Positions 1-10,800 are shown, numbered from the stretch's first letter. The stretch: 64,000 bases of DNA from Bernardetia sp. ABR2-2B (GCF_037126435.1 NZ_CP147020.1:4601001-4665000), one strand, 5' to 3'. Numbers and translations: made by a program. The notes: generated from the sequence alone by a model not told the origin.

Positions 1-44
1 TAAATTTATATTCAAAACATACACCAAACTTAATTCAAATTATT

Positions 45-815
45 ATGCGTCAGAAAATTGTAGCAGGAAATTGGAAAATGAACCTTACTAAAGAAGAAGC
101 ACAAAGTCTTACTTCCGAAATTGTAGGAATGAGTAATGATGAACTAGGAACGAGTCAAAAAGATGTAAAACTTATTCTTTGCCCTTCTTTTGTTCATATT
201 TCTACTATAAAATCACTTTTCAAAAACTCAAAAAATATTCATTTGGGAGCGCAAAATGTTGCTTCTCAAGAAAAAGGAGCTTATACAGGAGAAATTTCGG
301 CTGCTATGCTCTCTTCCTATCAAGTAGAATATGTAATTATCGGACACAGTGAAAGAAGACAATATTTTAAAGAAACAAATCAAGAAATCGCTCAAAAAAT
401 TGATTTAATTTTTTCTAATAAAATGCTTCCAATTTTTTGTTGTGGCGAAACATTAGAGCTTAGAGAAGCAGGAAATCATATTGATTTCATCAAAAAACAA
501 ATTTCAGAAAGTCTTTTTCATTTATCGTCTTCTGATTTTGAAAAAGTAGTAGTTGCTTACGAGCCTATTTGGGCAATCGGAACAGGAAAAACAGCTTCTA
601 GCAACCAAGCACAAGAAATTCATGCAGAAATAAGAAAACATATTTCTACAAAATATGGAAAAGAAATTGCTGACAAAACGCCAATTCTTTATGGTGGAAG
701 CTGCAAACCAAGTAATGCAAAAGAGCTTTTCGCTTGTCCTGATGTAGATGGTGGACTTATTGGAGGTGCTGCACTAGCATCAAGAGATTTTGTAGAGATT
801 GCTAAGTCTTTTTAA
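45..815 (+). CDS. tpiA: triosephosphate isomerase
   Basis: Interconverts dihydroxyacetone phosphate and glyceraldehyde 3-phosphate in cytosolic glycolysis and gluconeogenesis. The 256-residue protein has the usual family length. The N-terminal AGNWKMN motif carries Lys11, the catalytic His is H101 in IIGHSERRQYF, the catalytic Glu is E173 in AYEPIWAIGTGKTAS, and the phosphate grip is formed by GGSCKPSNA and DGGLIGGAAL. The ATG at 45 puts AGNWKMN at the normal distance from the N-terminus. It stands alone: the next gene starts about 200 bases downstream and encodes an unrelated lipoprotein. No terminator is obvious after the stop. Confidence 0.97.
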   Translation: MRQKIVAGNWKMNLTKEEAQSLTSEIVGMSNDELGTSQKDVKLILCPSFVHISTIKSLFKNSKNIHLGAQNVASQEKGAYTGEISAAMLSSYQVEYVIIGHSERRQYFKETNQEIAQKIDLIFSNKMLPIFCCGETLELREAGNHIDFIKKQISESLFHLSSSDFEKVVVAYEPIWAIGTGKTASSNQAQEIHAEIRKHISTKYGKEIADKTPILYGGSCKPSNAKELFACPDVDGGLIGGAALASRDFVEIAKSF

Positions 816-1018
816 GAATTTCTTATTTGATTTAGTAATTATGTAAATAGATTTTGAAGTTATTTGATACTGTTTTATTGAATAGCTTCATTATTTTTTT
901 ACAACCTTCTGAAACTTGACAGTTAGGTAAAACATGTACACTAACAAAATTTCAAATCAAAAGCATATTCATTTTTATAAAAGAAATACATTATTTTAAA
1001 TCAAAAATACTTAACTCT

Positions 1019-1783
1019 ATGAAATTTCTAAAAACTACCATCTTTTTTCTAATTGTATCATTTACTTTGTTTTCTTGTTTACAAGAGAGTAGAAGTCAAA
1101 CTCAAGTTCAAGATTCTGTAAAAACAGAAGTTTTACAAAAAATAGAAGTAGATACATTATTCAAAGAATATCCAAAAGATTTTTATGATAGGCTTAAAGC
1201 TCAAGGGCTGCTTCAATTACAAATTTATGATAAAAAATTAGATGCTAAGTACTCAAACAAAAATATAAAATTTAGTAAAAGTTCAGCTTATGGAATTCCT
1301 AAATCTTTACGTGATTCTCCACTAAGAATTTATATTTTAAGAGGAACTGATATAAAGGAAGAAATGATCAACAGAAATGTAAAACTCTATATATCTTACC
1401 TACATAGATTAATGCCAAATAGTGCTGAATTGAGATATGAAACTAATTTTGGAGAAGTAAAGGATAGACTTGATCTGGGAGGAGTATATTTAGTCATTCA
1501 TGAAAAAAGATTAGAAAAATCATCTTCACAAACAGAATATATTCTTGCAGCTACTTTATTTACTTTTGAAGGTAATGCAATAAAATATTTACCTATAAAA
1601 AATGAAATTACTGATGAGCAATCTGAGGGTTTGTCTGTATCAAGAACGTTTCCTAAAAATCAAGATAACCCAAATATTGAATTAGTTTATAACGATAAAA
1701 CTAAAATATTGACTTATGTAGATGAAGAAGGAAAACAAGAGAGGTATGAATGGAAGGAAAAGGCATTTGTGTTTTTAGATTAA
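1019..1783 (+). CDS. predicted lipoprotein of unknown function
   Basis: A 254-residue protein I do not recognise. It starts with a basic residue pair and a hydrophobic segment, then TLFSC with Cys20, a good lipobox; the mature protein is expected to be lipid-anchored. The rest is hydrophilic and mixed alpha/beta, ending in a stretch (TKILTYVDEEGKQERYEW) that looks like paired beta strands. There are no cysteines for disulfides and no recognisable catalytic motif. It is monocistronic by spacing, with about 200 bases before it and 150 after. Start chosen at 1019 because the signal peptide begins there. Confidence 0.7.
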   Translation: MKFLKTTIFFLIVSFTLFSCLQESRSQTQVQDSVKTEVLQKIEVDTLFKEYPKDFYDRLKAQGLLQLQIYDKKLDAKYSNKNIKFSKSSAYGIPKSLRDSPLRIYILRGTDIKEEMINRNVKLYISYLHRLMPNSAELRYETNFGEVKDRLDLGGVYLVIHEKRLEKSSSQTEYILAATLFTFEGNAIKYLPIKNEITDEQSEGLSVSRTFPKNQDNPNIELVYNDKTKILTYVDEEGKQERYEWKEKAFVFLD

Positions 1784-1854
1784 AAAAATATCATAATTAA
1801 AATTGGATGAAAAACACCTCTCTTTCATAATTATTTCCCTTGCTAATTTTTCTG

Positions 1855-1862
1855 TAACTTTG
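1855..1862 (+). promoter_or_regulatory. candidate -7 element upstream of the helicase gene
   Basis: TAACTTTG matches the Bacteroidota -7 consensus TAnnTTTG and lies 73 bases before the helicase ATG at 1935. The -33 element at the expected distance is weak (ATTT rather than TTTG), so this is only moderately supported. The resulting transcript would carry the 1887-1918 hairpin repeat in its leader. Confidence 0.4.
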
Positions 1863-1886
1863 CTTAGTAGAATAGAAAAAACGATA

Positions 1887-1918
1887 TCTCGTTAGACGGC
1901 AAAGCCTCAACGACGGTT
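1887..1918 (+). repeat. dispersed hairpin mini-repeat, family A, copy 1
   Basis: Contains CGTTAGACGGC and, after AAA, GCCTCAACG, which fold into an imperfect hairpin, followed by ACGGTTT. Related copies occur at 31403-31439, 46223-46252 and 54621-54651. This copy ends 17 bases before the helicase start codon. The ends of the unit are my estimate. Confidence 0.65.
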
Positions 1919-1934
1919 TATAAAAACATACAGC

Positions 1935-4220
1935 ATGATAGATTTCATAAAAGACTTAAACGAAAAGCAGCAGTTAGGCGTACTCAACACCGAAGGAGCT
2001 TGTTTATTGATAGCAGGAGCAGGTTCGGGCAAAACTCGTGTCCTTACGTATAGAATAGCAAATTTATTAGAAAAAGGAACTTCTCCTTGGCAAATCTTGG
2101 CTCTTACTTTTACCAATAAGGCAGCCAAAGAAATGCGTGAGCGTATTGAGAATTTAGCAGGAAGTACAGGTAGAGATTTATGGATGGGAACGTTTCACTC
2201 TATGTTTGCTCGTATTTTGCGTTTTGATGGAGATAGATTGGGCTACCGTCAAGGATTTAGTATTTATGATACAGATGATTCGAAGTCTTTGATAAAAAAC
2301 ATTGTCAAGGAAATGGGTGTTGATGACAAAATTTATGCAGCAGCAGCAATGTTTAATCGAATTAGTAGCCTCAAAAACTCCCTTATTTCTCCCCAAGAGT
2401 ACAATCAGAATGCAGAGTTTTTGTCGGAAGATGCGATGGCAAAACGTCCACATTTTGGAAAGATTTATCAGACCTATGCAGCTCGTTGTTTTCAAGCTAA
2501 TGCAATGGATTTTGATGATTTATTGTATCAAACTTTTGTACTTTTTCGTGACCATAAAGATATTCTACACAAATATCAGCATCGTTTTAAGTATATTTTG
2601 ATTGATGAGTTTCAAGATACAAATATCGCCCAATACAAAATCATTAAAAAACTGGCTGCCGTAAATCTCAATATTTGTGTGGTCGGAGATGATGCACAAA
2701 GTATTTATGCCTTTCGTGGTGCAGATATTCGTAATATTCTGAATTTTGAAAGAGATTATCCAGACTTAGAAATTATTAAGCTAGAGCAAAATTACCGTTC
2801 TACCAAAACGATTGTAGAAGCTGCCAACAAGATTATAAAAAATAATAAGAATCAAATTCCTAAAAGCGTTTGGACAGAAAATATAGCAGGAGAAAAAATA
2901 GAACTCATTAGAGCTACATCAGACCAAGAAGAAGGAAGAATAATAGCAGGAAATGTATTTGAAACTAGAGCGCAAAAAAACGCAAGGTTAAACGATTTTG
3001 CTATTTTATATCGTACCAATGCACAATCTAGGTCAATGGAGGAAGCTCTTCGAAGACTGAATATAAAGTATAGAATCATTGGTGGACTTTCATTTTATCA
3101 AAGAAAAGAAATCAAAGATATGTTGGCTTATTTTCGTTTGGCTGTCAATCCAGAAGACGAAGAGGCACTAAGAAGGTCAATTAATAACCCAAAAAGAGGC
3201 ATCGGACAAACAACCGTTTTGAAAGTATTTTTAGCTTCAAGAGAAAATAATGTTCCAATTTCGAAAGTAACTCGCCATGCATCAGCTTACTTAAAAGGAA
3301 GAGCAGGAACAAGCGTAGAGAAATTTGGAGAACTTGCCGAAGCATTCAGAATTATAGCCTCTGAAAATGATGCATTTACGGCAGCAAAATATATCGCTCA
3401 ACATTCAGGAATTGTAAAAGCACTTTTTGATGATGAAAGCTTAGAAGGAAGAGCAAGATATGAGAACATTCAAGAACTTCTGAATGCAACACAAGAATTT
3501 GTTCAGAATAAATTAAGCGAAGCTACCACAGAAGAACCTGATACTTCACTTTCATTATTTTTGCAAGAAGTTGCGCTATTGTCTTCTGTCGACCAAGCCA
3601 GTGAAGACGAAGATGCCGTTACGATGATGACTATTCACGCAGCTAAAGGACTAGAGTTTGATTATGTTTATTTGGTGGGAATGGAAGAAGAGCTTTTTCC
3701 TTCATCAAGAATGATTGCATCACAGCAAGATTTAGAAGAAGAACGCCGTTTATTTTATGTTGCTGTTACTCGTGCTAAGGAACGCCTAACACTTTCTTAT
3801 GCCTTGCAGCGTTACCGTTATGGGAGTTTTAATTCGTGCGAACCTTCTCGTTTTTTGTTTGAGATTGACCAAGAATTATTCAATGCTCGTTCTCGTTCCA
3901 TTCAAAGAAATAATCCGAATCACATGACCAATTTTATGCGTCATCGTGCAGCACAAGAAAAAGAAAGTGATAAAAAAACAACTCAAACAGGAAGTAAACT
4001 CAAACCTTTAAAGTCTGTAAATAAAAATTCTCCTTTTGTTTCTAGCAAATCAGAGGATATTGTAGAGGGAATCAGAGTAGAACACCCAAAATTCGGCTTC
4101 GGAACAGTCAAGAAAATCGATAGTTCTACAAGTGGAAAACGTGCTATCATTGGTTTTGATACAGAAGGCGATAAAACACTTATTTTGAGTTTTGCGAAGT
4201 TGAGAGTGGTAAATGATTAG
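1935..4220 (+). CDS. pcrA: PcrA/UvrD-family superfamily 1 DNA helicase
   Basis: A 761-residue 3'-5' ATP-dependent helicase of the kind used in nucleotide excision repair, clearing of recombinase filaments and plasmid replication. Visible motifs in order: Q motif LNEKQQLGV (8-16), Walker A AGAGSGKT (27-34), Walker B LIDEFQDTN (D224-E225), GDDAQSIYAFRGAD, QNYRST, the late motif TIHAAKGLEFDYV and motif VI VAVTRAKERL near 609. The C-terminal GIRVEHPKFGFGTV segment is the Tudor-like RNA-polymerase-binding domain typical of PcrA. Length is normal and there are no neighbours in an operon. The leader holds a family A hairpin repeat. Confidence 0.95.
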   Translation: MIDFIKDLNEKQQLGVLNTEGACLLIAGAGSGKTRVLTYRIANLLEKGTSPWQILALTFTNKAAKEMRERIENLAGSTGRDLWMGTFHSMFARILRFDGDRLGYRQGFSIYDTDDSKSLIKNIVKEMGVDDKIYAAAAMFNRISSLKNSLISPQEYNQNAEFLSEDAMAKRPHFGKIYQTYAARCFQANAMDFDDLLYQTFVLFRDHKDILHKYQHRFKYILIDEFQDTNIAQYKIIKKLAAVNLNICVVGDDAQSIYAFRGADIRNILNFERDYPDLEIIKLEQNYRSTKTIVEAANKIIKNNKNQIPKSVWTENIAGEKIELIRATSDQEEGRIIAGNVFETRAQKNARLNDFAILYRTNAQSRSMEEALRRLNIKYRIIGGLSFYQRKEIKDMLAYFRLAVNPEDEEALRRSINNPKRGIGQTTVLKVFLASRENNVPISKVTRHASAYLKGRAGTSVEKFGELAEAFRIIASENDAFTAAKYIAQHSGIVKALFDDESLEGRARYENIQELLNATQEFVQNKLSEATTEEPDTSLSLFLQEVALLSSVDQASEDEDAVTMMTIHAAKGLEFDYVYLVGMEEELFPSSRMIASQQDLEEERRLFYVAVTRAKERLTLSYALQRYRYGSFNSCEPSRFLFEIDQELFNARSRSIQRNNPNHMTNFMRHRAAQEKESDKKTTQTGSKLKPLKSVNKNSPFVSSKSEDIVEGIRVEHPKFGFGTVKKIDSSTSGKRAIIGFDTEGDKTLILSFAKLRVVND

Positions 4221-4281
4221 CGAGTGATTTTTTATGATTGATTTGATAAAAGACAAGATAATTTCTGAATGCCTTTTTTAA

Positions 4282-4552
4282 TTCAATTCTAAACTAAAGA
4301 ATAAAAAAACGTCTTTAGCTGAAAAAGAATCCAAACTAAGTCCTACTGCGAGGGAAATTTGGAAAGGAATAAAAGAGGGCTTAGAAGATGTAAAACATGG
4401 TAGAACTCATTCTGTTGAGGAATTTTTGAAAGAAATGAGAGAAGAAAAAGGAGAATAATAACTTCAATTCCATTTATGATAAAAGTGAAAAGGAAACTAT
4501 ATCAGATTCAGAACTAGATGATTTGTTAGATTTTAATTCAGAAGAAGATTAG
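4282..4552 (+). pseudogene. decayed antitoxin-like coding remnant
   Basis: Two adjoining open stretches lack start codons. 4282-4458 has an in-frame stop just before it and no ATG until near its end; it encodes LSPTAREIWKGIKEGLEDVK, then HGRTHSVEEFLKEMREEKGE and a stop. Immediately after, in another frame, 4439-4552 gives an acidic tail SDSELDDLLDFNSEED. The EGLEDVKHGRTHSVEEF pattern resembles C-terminal ends of small type II antitoxins. I infer a degraded antitoxin and a second remnant, but the family is not certain and no toxin is visible next to it. Confidence 0.35.
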
Positions 4553-4656
4553 ATTTAGTATTTACGTCAAAGAAATAATAACCCTTCAACTATTTTTTTT
4601 AATTTTGTAAATAATTTCAATCAAATTAGAACACAATTTTATAAATCAATATAGAA

Positions 4657-5391
4657 ATGGGAAGAGCATTTGAATATCGTAAGAAAGCCAAATTTGCACG
4701 TTGGGGCGCAATGGCTCGTAACTTTACAAAAGTAGGAAGAGAAATTGCCATTGCAGTAAAAGAGGGAGGAGCAGACCCAGACACAAATCCACGCCTAAGA
4801 ACGGCAATGCAAAATGCAAAAGGCTTCAATATGCCTAAAGACAGAGTAGAAGCTGCTATCAAAAGAGCTTCCTCAAAAGAAGATGGCGATTTTGAAGAAA
4901 TTGTATATGAAGGATATGCTATGCACGGAATTCCTGTGGTAGTAGAATGTGCTACCAACAACTCAAATAGAACTGTTGCTATGGTAAGAATGCACTTCAA
5001 TCGTTGTGGAGGAGCTTTAGGGAAAACAGGTTCATTAGAGTTTATGTTTGACAGAACAGGCGTTTTCGAGTTAGAAGCTGACAAAGTAGATATGGACGAG
5101 CTAGAACTTGACCTTATCGATGCAGGTGCAGAAGACATCACAACTGATACTATCGAAGTAGAAGAAGGTGTAGAACAAGAAATCTTTGTTATTCATACAA
5201 AGTTTGAAGATTTTGGACAGATGCAAAAATTCTTAGATGAAAAAGGCATTGAACCAAAAAAATCGAATATTCAAAGAATACCAAAAACTACTCAAAAGCT
5301 AGATGATGAGCAGGAAGAAGAAGTAATGAAACTCATCGACAGACTAGAAGAAGAAGATGATGTTCAAGAAGTATATCATAATTTGGAGTAA
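4657..5391 (+). CDS. yebC: YebC/PmpR-family protein
   Basis: A 244-residue cytosolic member of the TACO1/YebC/PmpR family, whose members act as DNA-binding regulators or, in more recent work on relatives, as ribosome-associated factors helping translate proline-rich stretches. The opening MGRAFEYRKKAKFARWGAMA and GADPDTNPRLRTAMQNAKGF with MPKDRVEAAIKRA are family signatures. The second domain has GTSL-like GKTGSLEFMF and an acidic C-terminus. Length and start are as expected. It is followed by a strong terminator at 5427, so it forms a single-gene unit. Confidence 0.93.
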   Translation: MGRAFEYRKKAKFARWGAMARNFTKVGREIAIAVKEGGADPDTNPRLRTAMQNAKGFNMPKDRVEAAIKRASSKEDGDFEEIVYEGYAMHGIPVVVECATNNSNRTVAMVRMHFNRCGGALGKTGSLEFMFDRTGVFELEADKVDMDELELDLIDAGAEDITTDTIEVEEGVEQEIFVIHTKFEDFGQMQKFLDEKGIEPKKSNIQRIPKTTQKLDDEQEEEVMKLIDRLEEEDDVQEVYHNLE

Positions 5392-5426
5392 AGTAAGAAT
5401 AATAACTTTTCTGTAATATCTATCAG

Positions 5427-5466
5427 ACCTCTCTAAAAATTATCTGTTTTTAGAGAGGTTTTTTTA
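5427..5466 (+). terminator. rho-independent terminator after yebC
   Basis: Perfect 13-bp stem ACCTCTCTAAAAA / TTTTTAGAGAGGT with a 7-base loop, running into a T tract. It begins 36 bases after the yebC stop. Confidence 0.9.
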
Positions 5467-5633
5467 TGAACTACAATGTAATTTATTTTTATTATTCTGT
5501 GTTTATATGATTTATCTTACACCTTATTATTATAAAATGGCTATAAAGGCTCAAAATAGCATTTTTATATCAAAATTTAATAATTATTCTCTTTATTTCA
5601 ATACGTACTATTTAAGATAATAAATACAAATAC

Positions 5634-5664
5634 TTTGCTTTATAAAAACAGAGCCTTATCTTTG
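5634..5664 (+). promoter_or_regulatory. Bacteroidota-type promoter for a broken surface-protein gene
   Basis: TTTG (5634-5637), exactly 19 bases, then TATCTTTG (5657-5664): a perfect match to the TTTG-N19-TAnnTTTG consensus. It lies about 90 bases before the ATG at 5757. The promoter is intact although the gene behind it is disrupted. Confidence 0.7.
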
Positions 5665-5756
5665 CACATCCATAAAAAGTTCGTTTTCAATCTACTACAG
5701 ACTTTTTATTATTTATAGAAGACATTTATTTTCTCTCATCATTCTCATCTATTTCA

Positions 5757-6172
5757 ATGAATAATTTACTCCTCTACTTTTTCTTACTTTCTTTTTTGTT
5801 GGCTTTGCTACAAACACAGCATATAGTCAAGCATTTCGTACTACTTGGATAACAACAGACGGAACAATCACTATTCCTACAAACGGAACAGGTTATAATT
5901 ATACAGTTACTTGGACAAACTTAACCAATGCAGGAGTAAATAAAGGCTCTGCAACAGCACAAACAGGAAACTATACCCTTACAGGATTAGAAAATAATAG
6001 CACGTATGAAATTGCTATTAGTGGCGACTTTCCTCGTATTTATATGTATTTTTATTTTCCTGAACGTACAAAAATTCAAACAATAGAAGAGTGGGGAGAT
6101 ATTATTTGGACAAGCATGAATTCTGCTTTTATTGGTTGTACAAATCTTAAATTTGATAAATCTCCAGCATGA
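5757..6172 (+). pseudogene. truncated, frameshifted DUF285-like surface protein
   Basis: The ATG at 5757 opens a signal peptide that runs out of frame at a run of six T (5792-5797) and stops at TAA after LLG. In the next frame the signal peptide continues as VGFATNTAYSQ and then FRTTWITTDGTITIPTNGTG, SGDFPRIYMYFYFPERTKI and IEEWGDIIWTSMNSAFIGCT. This is the start of a BspA-like DUF285 protein, in which this module is normally followed by many repeats. Here it ends at TGA 6170-6172, right at the junction with an opposing gene fragment. A one-base frameshift plus a 3' truncation make it a pseudogene. Confidence 0.75.
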
Positions 6173-7399
6173 ATAAGTATTCCTCTTCCATCACCACAAC
6201 TTACAGACCACGGAGCATCTACGTGATTGGGTGAAGTAATAGTCATTCCTTGTTCTATATAGGGAGTACCAAAGACATCAGATCCTGTAAATTCTAATAC
6301 AATATCTGAACCTACAACTTCACAATTATCAGTAGTACAAACTTTATAATTTACCACAGCACCACAAGAACCTGCATCAACATCGACTACAATGTTCGTA
6401 GGAACTGAAATTACAGGTGGAGTTGTATCAACTGTATAAGAAGCACTAACATCAAAAGTATAAGGGTTTTCGTCGCTATCATTACTAGCTAAGGATACAG
6501 TTGCTACCTGTAAACCCGTAATATTAGGTGTATAAGTTACCTCAAATGTAATGTCTGTTCCTGATGTTATTGTATTTGTAGAAGGCTGTGCAGAAATAGA
6601 AAAATCAGGTGAACCAGAAATAGTTACTAATGGTAAGCCTGTTAAGTCAAGTGTACTCACTCCTGTATTTTGAATAGTAAAAATATTTGTTTGAGTGTTA
6701 GAACTACATACGCTTCCAAAATCAGTTCCATCATTAAGATCTGGTGTAGTATCACCATTTGCTATGTCTATTCCGTTTCCTTGAATATTTATTTCAGTAG
6801 ATAAGTTACCTAAAAATAAACCATCAAGAGCCATGTCACTTGTAAAAGAAGTTGATATTGTACCTATAAAACGCAATTGTACGTTAGTATTAGCTGAATA
6901 ACTAATCAAATCAATGACTTCTTGATTCCATTGATTGCCTTGATTGCCACTCAAACTCCAGATATTACTCCAAGCTGTACCTCCATCGGTACTTATTTCA
7001 AGATTTAATGAACCCATAGCACATGTGGTAATAAAAAACAAACCCTGGTGTAGTAAGACCTGTTAAATCAAAACAGGGACTAGTAATAATCGCAGTTCTA
7101 GATGGATAATTAGGGCTAGAAGATTCTGTGTATAAGTAATGAGTTCCCTCAAATGGTTCATCTGGTCCTGCATTACTGGAAGTCGTTTGATTAGTATCAA
7201 ATGTCCAATTAAAATCATCAGTAGTTTCTTGTGTCCAAGCTCCTATGTTATTGTTGAATCCTTCTGTTTAAGAGGTTATTGAAGGGTCTGTACATTGCGC
7301 TTTACTTAAAGAAGTTACCAAAAAAATCAATACTATAGAAAACAGTAGTTTTTTAGTAGTATCAAAAGTAAAAGATAGAGAAGTAGAGAGTAGATTCAT
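6160..7399 (-). pseudogene. broken MAM / choice-of-anchor / HYR surface protein
   Basis: Reading leftward from an ATG at 7399: a signal peptide (FSIVLIFLVTSLSKAQC), then an in-frame TAA at codon 44 (7268-7270) where intact relatives have a residue before TEGFNNNIGAWTQE, then MAM-like sequence to GFVFYYHMCYG, where the frame shifts near 7023-7040 and continues as AMGSLNLEISTDGGTAWSN. Next come an Ig-like choice-of-anchor-D segment (SPDFSISAQP...EVTYTP), an HYR-like segment (DTTPPVISVPTNIVV) and the start of another module (EQGMTITSPNHVDAPWSV). It ends abruptly near 6160-6170 in the DUF285-like fragment. A nonsense codon, a frameshift and a truncation mark it as a pseudogene. Confidence 0.75.
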
Positions 7400-7830
7400 A
7401 ATGTTTAGTAAGAATTCAGTAATAGAGTTATTCTAAGATGGAAGATATATTATGTAACTTTTTAAAGAAAAAAAAGACTTTCCTTTCATTTTTTTATTTG
7501 AAAGCATAAAGATAGGTCTTTTTTATCATTTTTTTTATAAACACACTTTTTTTTCAAAAAACTTACTCACTCAATAAAAAAAATTTTTTTTAGTAAAAAG
7601 CACCTATTGATAATGAGGACTCAGGTTATTTTTTTACTCTGTTAAGAGTTCCCTATTGGATAGAATATCTAGGAGTTTTAGATAAAAATTTACTCTTTGT
7701 GTAGTAGTTCCTAATAGAATAGATATTCTTTTTTCAACTGCAAAACGGTCTGCTCTACGAGACTGACCTATTATAGAAGTAATTCTTAAACAGCTTCTAA
7801 GGTAGCTTCACTGTTTTGGCAGGTATAACT
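7400..7830. other. intergenic region without a gene
   Basis: About 430 bases of AT-rich DNA with long A and T runs. It contains two related stretches (GTTCCCTATTGGATAGAATAT near 7650 and GTTCCTAATAGAATAGATATT near 7708) and an 18-base palindrome AGGTATAAct TTATACCT at 7821-7838 that overlaps the stop codon of the next gene on the minus strand. No credible open reading frame or RNA gene was seen. Confidence 0.5.
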
Positions 7831-10800
7831 TTATACCTCTATTCCAATAAAGGTAATATCATCTCGTTGTTCAGCATTTTGTTGATGATTAATTAGCTCA
7901 TTTTCTAATGCTGTTATTTGTTCTTCAATTGGGAAATGCAGTGTTCTTTGAATAAAATCGGTTACTTGTATAGTTCCAAATTTATTTCCTTGTGGATTGT
8001 TTTGGTCGGGTAATCCGTCGGTACTTAGATAAATTCTTGATTTTTTATTGAGTGATAAAATATGCTGCTCAAACTTATTTTGTTTACGCTGTTTTCCTCC
8101 TACTGATTTGCGTGTTCCTTGCAAACGCTCTATTTTACTTGGTTCATTTTCATTATAACCCATATAAAATAACGGACGTTTTGCACCTGCAAAAACAACT
8201 TCTGTTTTTTCATTATCAAAATTTATCCTACACAAACATATATCCATTCCGTCGCTATTTGCATTTTCATCTTGACGCAAGGCTTCTATAAATTGTTCAT
8301 TTAGTTTATCCAAAATCTGTGAAGGCTCATAGATTTTTTGTAGCTCTACAATCTCTGTCAAAAGTGTATTTCCTATCATCGACATAAATGCCCCTGGAAC
8401 TCCATGCCCTGTACAATCAACGGCAGCAACAAAGAAATAATCCGTAGTCTGACTTGTCCAATAAAAATCTCCACTGACAATATCTTTTGGTCTGAAAATA
8501 ATTTGATAATCATCATTTGAAAGTCTAAATGGTTTTTCTATTTTTTTCTCACTTGGCAGAATGGCTTGTTGAATGGTTTGGGCATAACGAATAGAATCCG
8601 TAATTTTTTGATTTTTTTCATTGATAAGTTGGTACGCCGAAGAGTTGTCTAAAGCAATTGAAACGTAAGAAGCCAAAGAACGTAAAAAAGTTAGTTCACG
8701 TTCTGAATATGAATTTTTCTTGAATGATTGTACCGTAATTACGCCCAACGATTTGTTTTCTAATTGAAGAGGCAAATAAACTAATGCCAAAGGAATTTCG
8801 CCTTGTTGTTCTTCTGCAAGCTCAAAATCATATTTTTCTCCTTCCGTTTCTAAGTCATTAATGATGATTTCTTCTAAATTCTTGAAACACTTAACTGCCA
8901 ACGTCTTTTCTTGTAAAGAATCAAAATGATAAGGTAATGGTTCTCCTTTTTCTATAAACCCTTGGAAACCAATACGACACTGTACTTCATCGAAAATCCC
9001 AATACCAAAGCCGTCGGCTGGCATAAGTGCATTTACATTTTGATAAACAGATTTAATAAGGTCTTCAAAATTAAGAATAGCTGTTATTTCTTGTCCTATT
9101 TCAGATAACAATTGTACGTTTTTATAGGCTTTTTCTACTTCTTCTTTTTGGATACTTAAACTTATATTTAATTCCTTTTGATTTTCATTTTGAGCTTCTA
9201 TTTCTTCTTTTTGTTGGTTGAGTTGAAAGTTTTGTTGAACAATCTCTTCATTGCTTTCCATTAATTCTGCTGTACGTTCTTTTACAGTATCTTCTAATCT
9301 TTGATTTGCTTTTTTGAGTCGTTGAGTATTTATCCAAATTAATCCCCAAATAAATAAGCCTAGTAAAACGACATAAATTAAATATGCCCACCACGTTCTG
9401 TACCAAGGAGGAAGAATTTTGAAAGAATAAGTTGTTATTTCGCTTTCTGCTCCATAAATATTTTTTGTTTTTACTTTAAACGTATAATCTCCTTCATACA
9501 AATTGGTATAAGATTTTTTGGTTTCACTTGTCCAATTAGAAAAGTCTTTATCATAACCTTCTAATTTATAACTGTACTGAACATCTTCTTGAAAAATAGT
9601 AGCAGCAAAATTAAAAGTCAAAGAATTATTTTGATAAATAAAAGTAGGCTCTGCTTCTTTAGGTTGCTTGTCTAAAAATAGCCTTTTTTGATTTGTATAA
9701 TTACCACCAAAAAATAAAGAATCTTCTCCTAAAAACACTTTTCTAATAATAGGTTTAGAGACTTCTTTATAATCGTATTTTTCTGATTTTTGAGGATAAA
9801 AACGATACAAACCTTCACTTCCTCCTATCCAAACTGTATTTTGACTATCATAAATAATAGCTTGTGTGGACATTGGGGGGATTCTATCAAAAGGTATTGG
9901 ATTGAATATTCTTTTTCCGTTTTTATCAAATTCTATACGTGTCGCATTTCCTTCTGTATTTGCACTTACAACATACAAATCATCATCAGAAGAGCTAATA
10001 AGACGAAAAATAGAGTTACCTTCAGTTACATTTTTTCCTAGAGTAGGATGAAGCTCTAATACTCCAGTTTCTTGATTTAAAGTATATAAACCATTTGAAG
10101 TTCCTATTACAATTTCATTTTGATAATTAAAAACACTTGTTTCACTTCTTTTCGGTACATTTGGAATACTGTCTATATGAACTATTTTTTCTGTTTGTAA
10201 TGAATCTGAATCATAAGGAAGATGATAAACACCTTTTTGAATACTTCCTAACCAAACTTCATTTTTTACAATGGCAATCGTTCTGATTTGTGAGTTTTCT
10301 ATTACTTTATTCTGAACTATTTTTGTTTGCTTTGGAGTATCAAATTCTATTATTGTAAAACCTCCTGCTCCTGCTAGAATAGCTCTTTTATCATCTAACT
10401 GTGTAAGTATGTTGGCAGCATTAGAAGCTGCAACTGAAATCGCTTTGTCTCTATCAATATAAAATAACTCATTTTGTGTGATAGCATATAGATGTTTTTC
10501 TCCCTGTATTTCAAACTCTTTTACAGACCAACAAAAACCCTCTAAACCTTTTACCTTAGTAAATTTGTTTGAATAATTTGAGTAAAACAACCCTTTTGTA
10601 GTTCCGATATAGACAGCATTATCAAACTCTTCAATAGACAACACAACACCCTCAAAATTAGCAGTTTCTTCTTTGAAGATACGCAAAGGTGTTTTGAGTT
10701 CGAATTGTCCTATTCCATTATCAGTAGCTAACCAAATATTTTCAGATTGGTCTTCAAAAACATACGGAACTGTTTGGGTAGGAAGTCCATTAGATTTATC

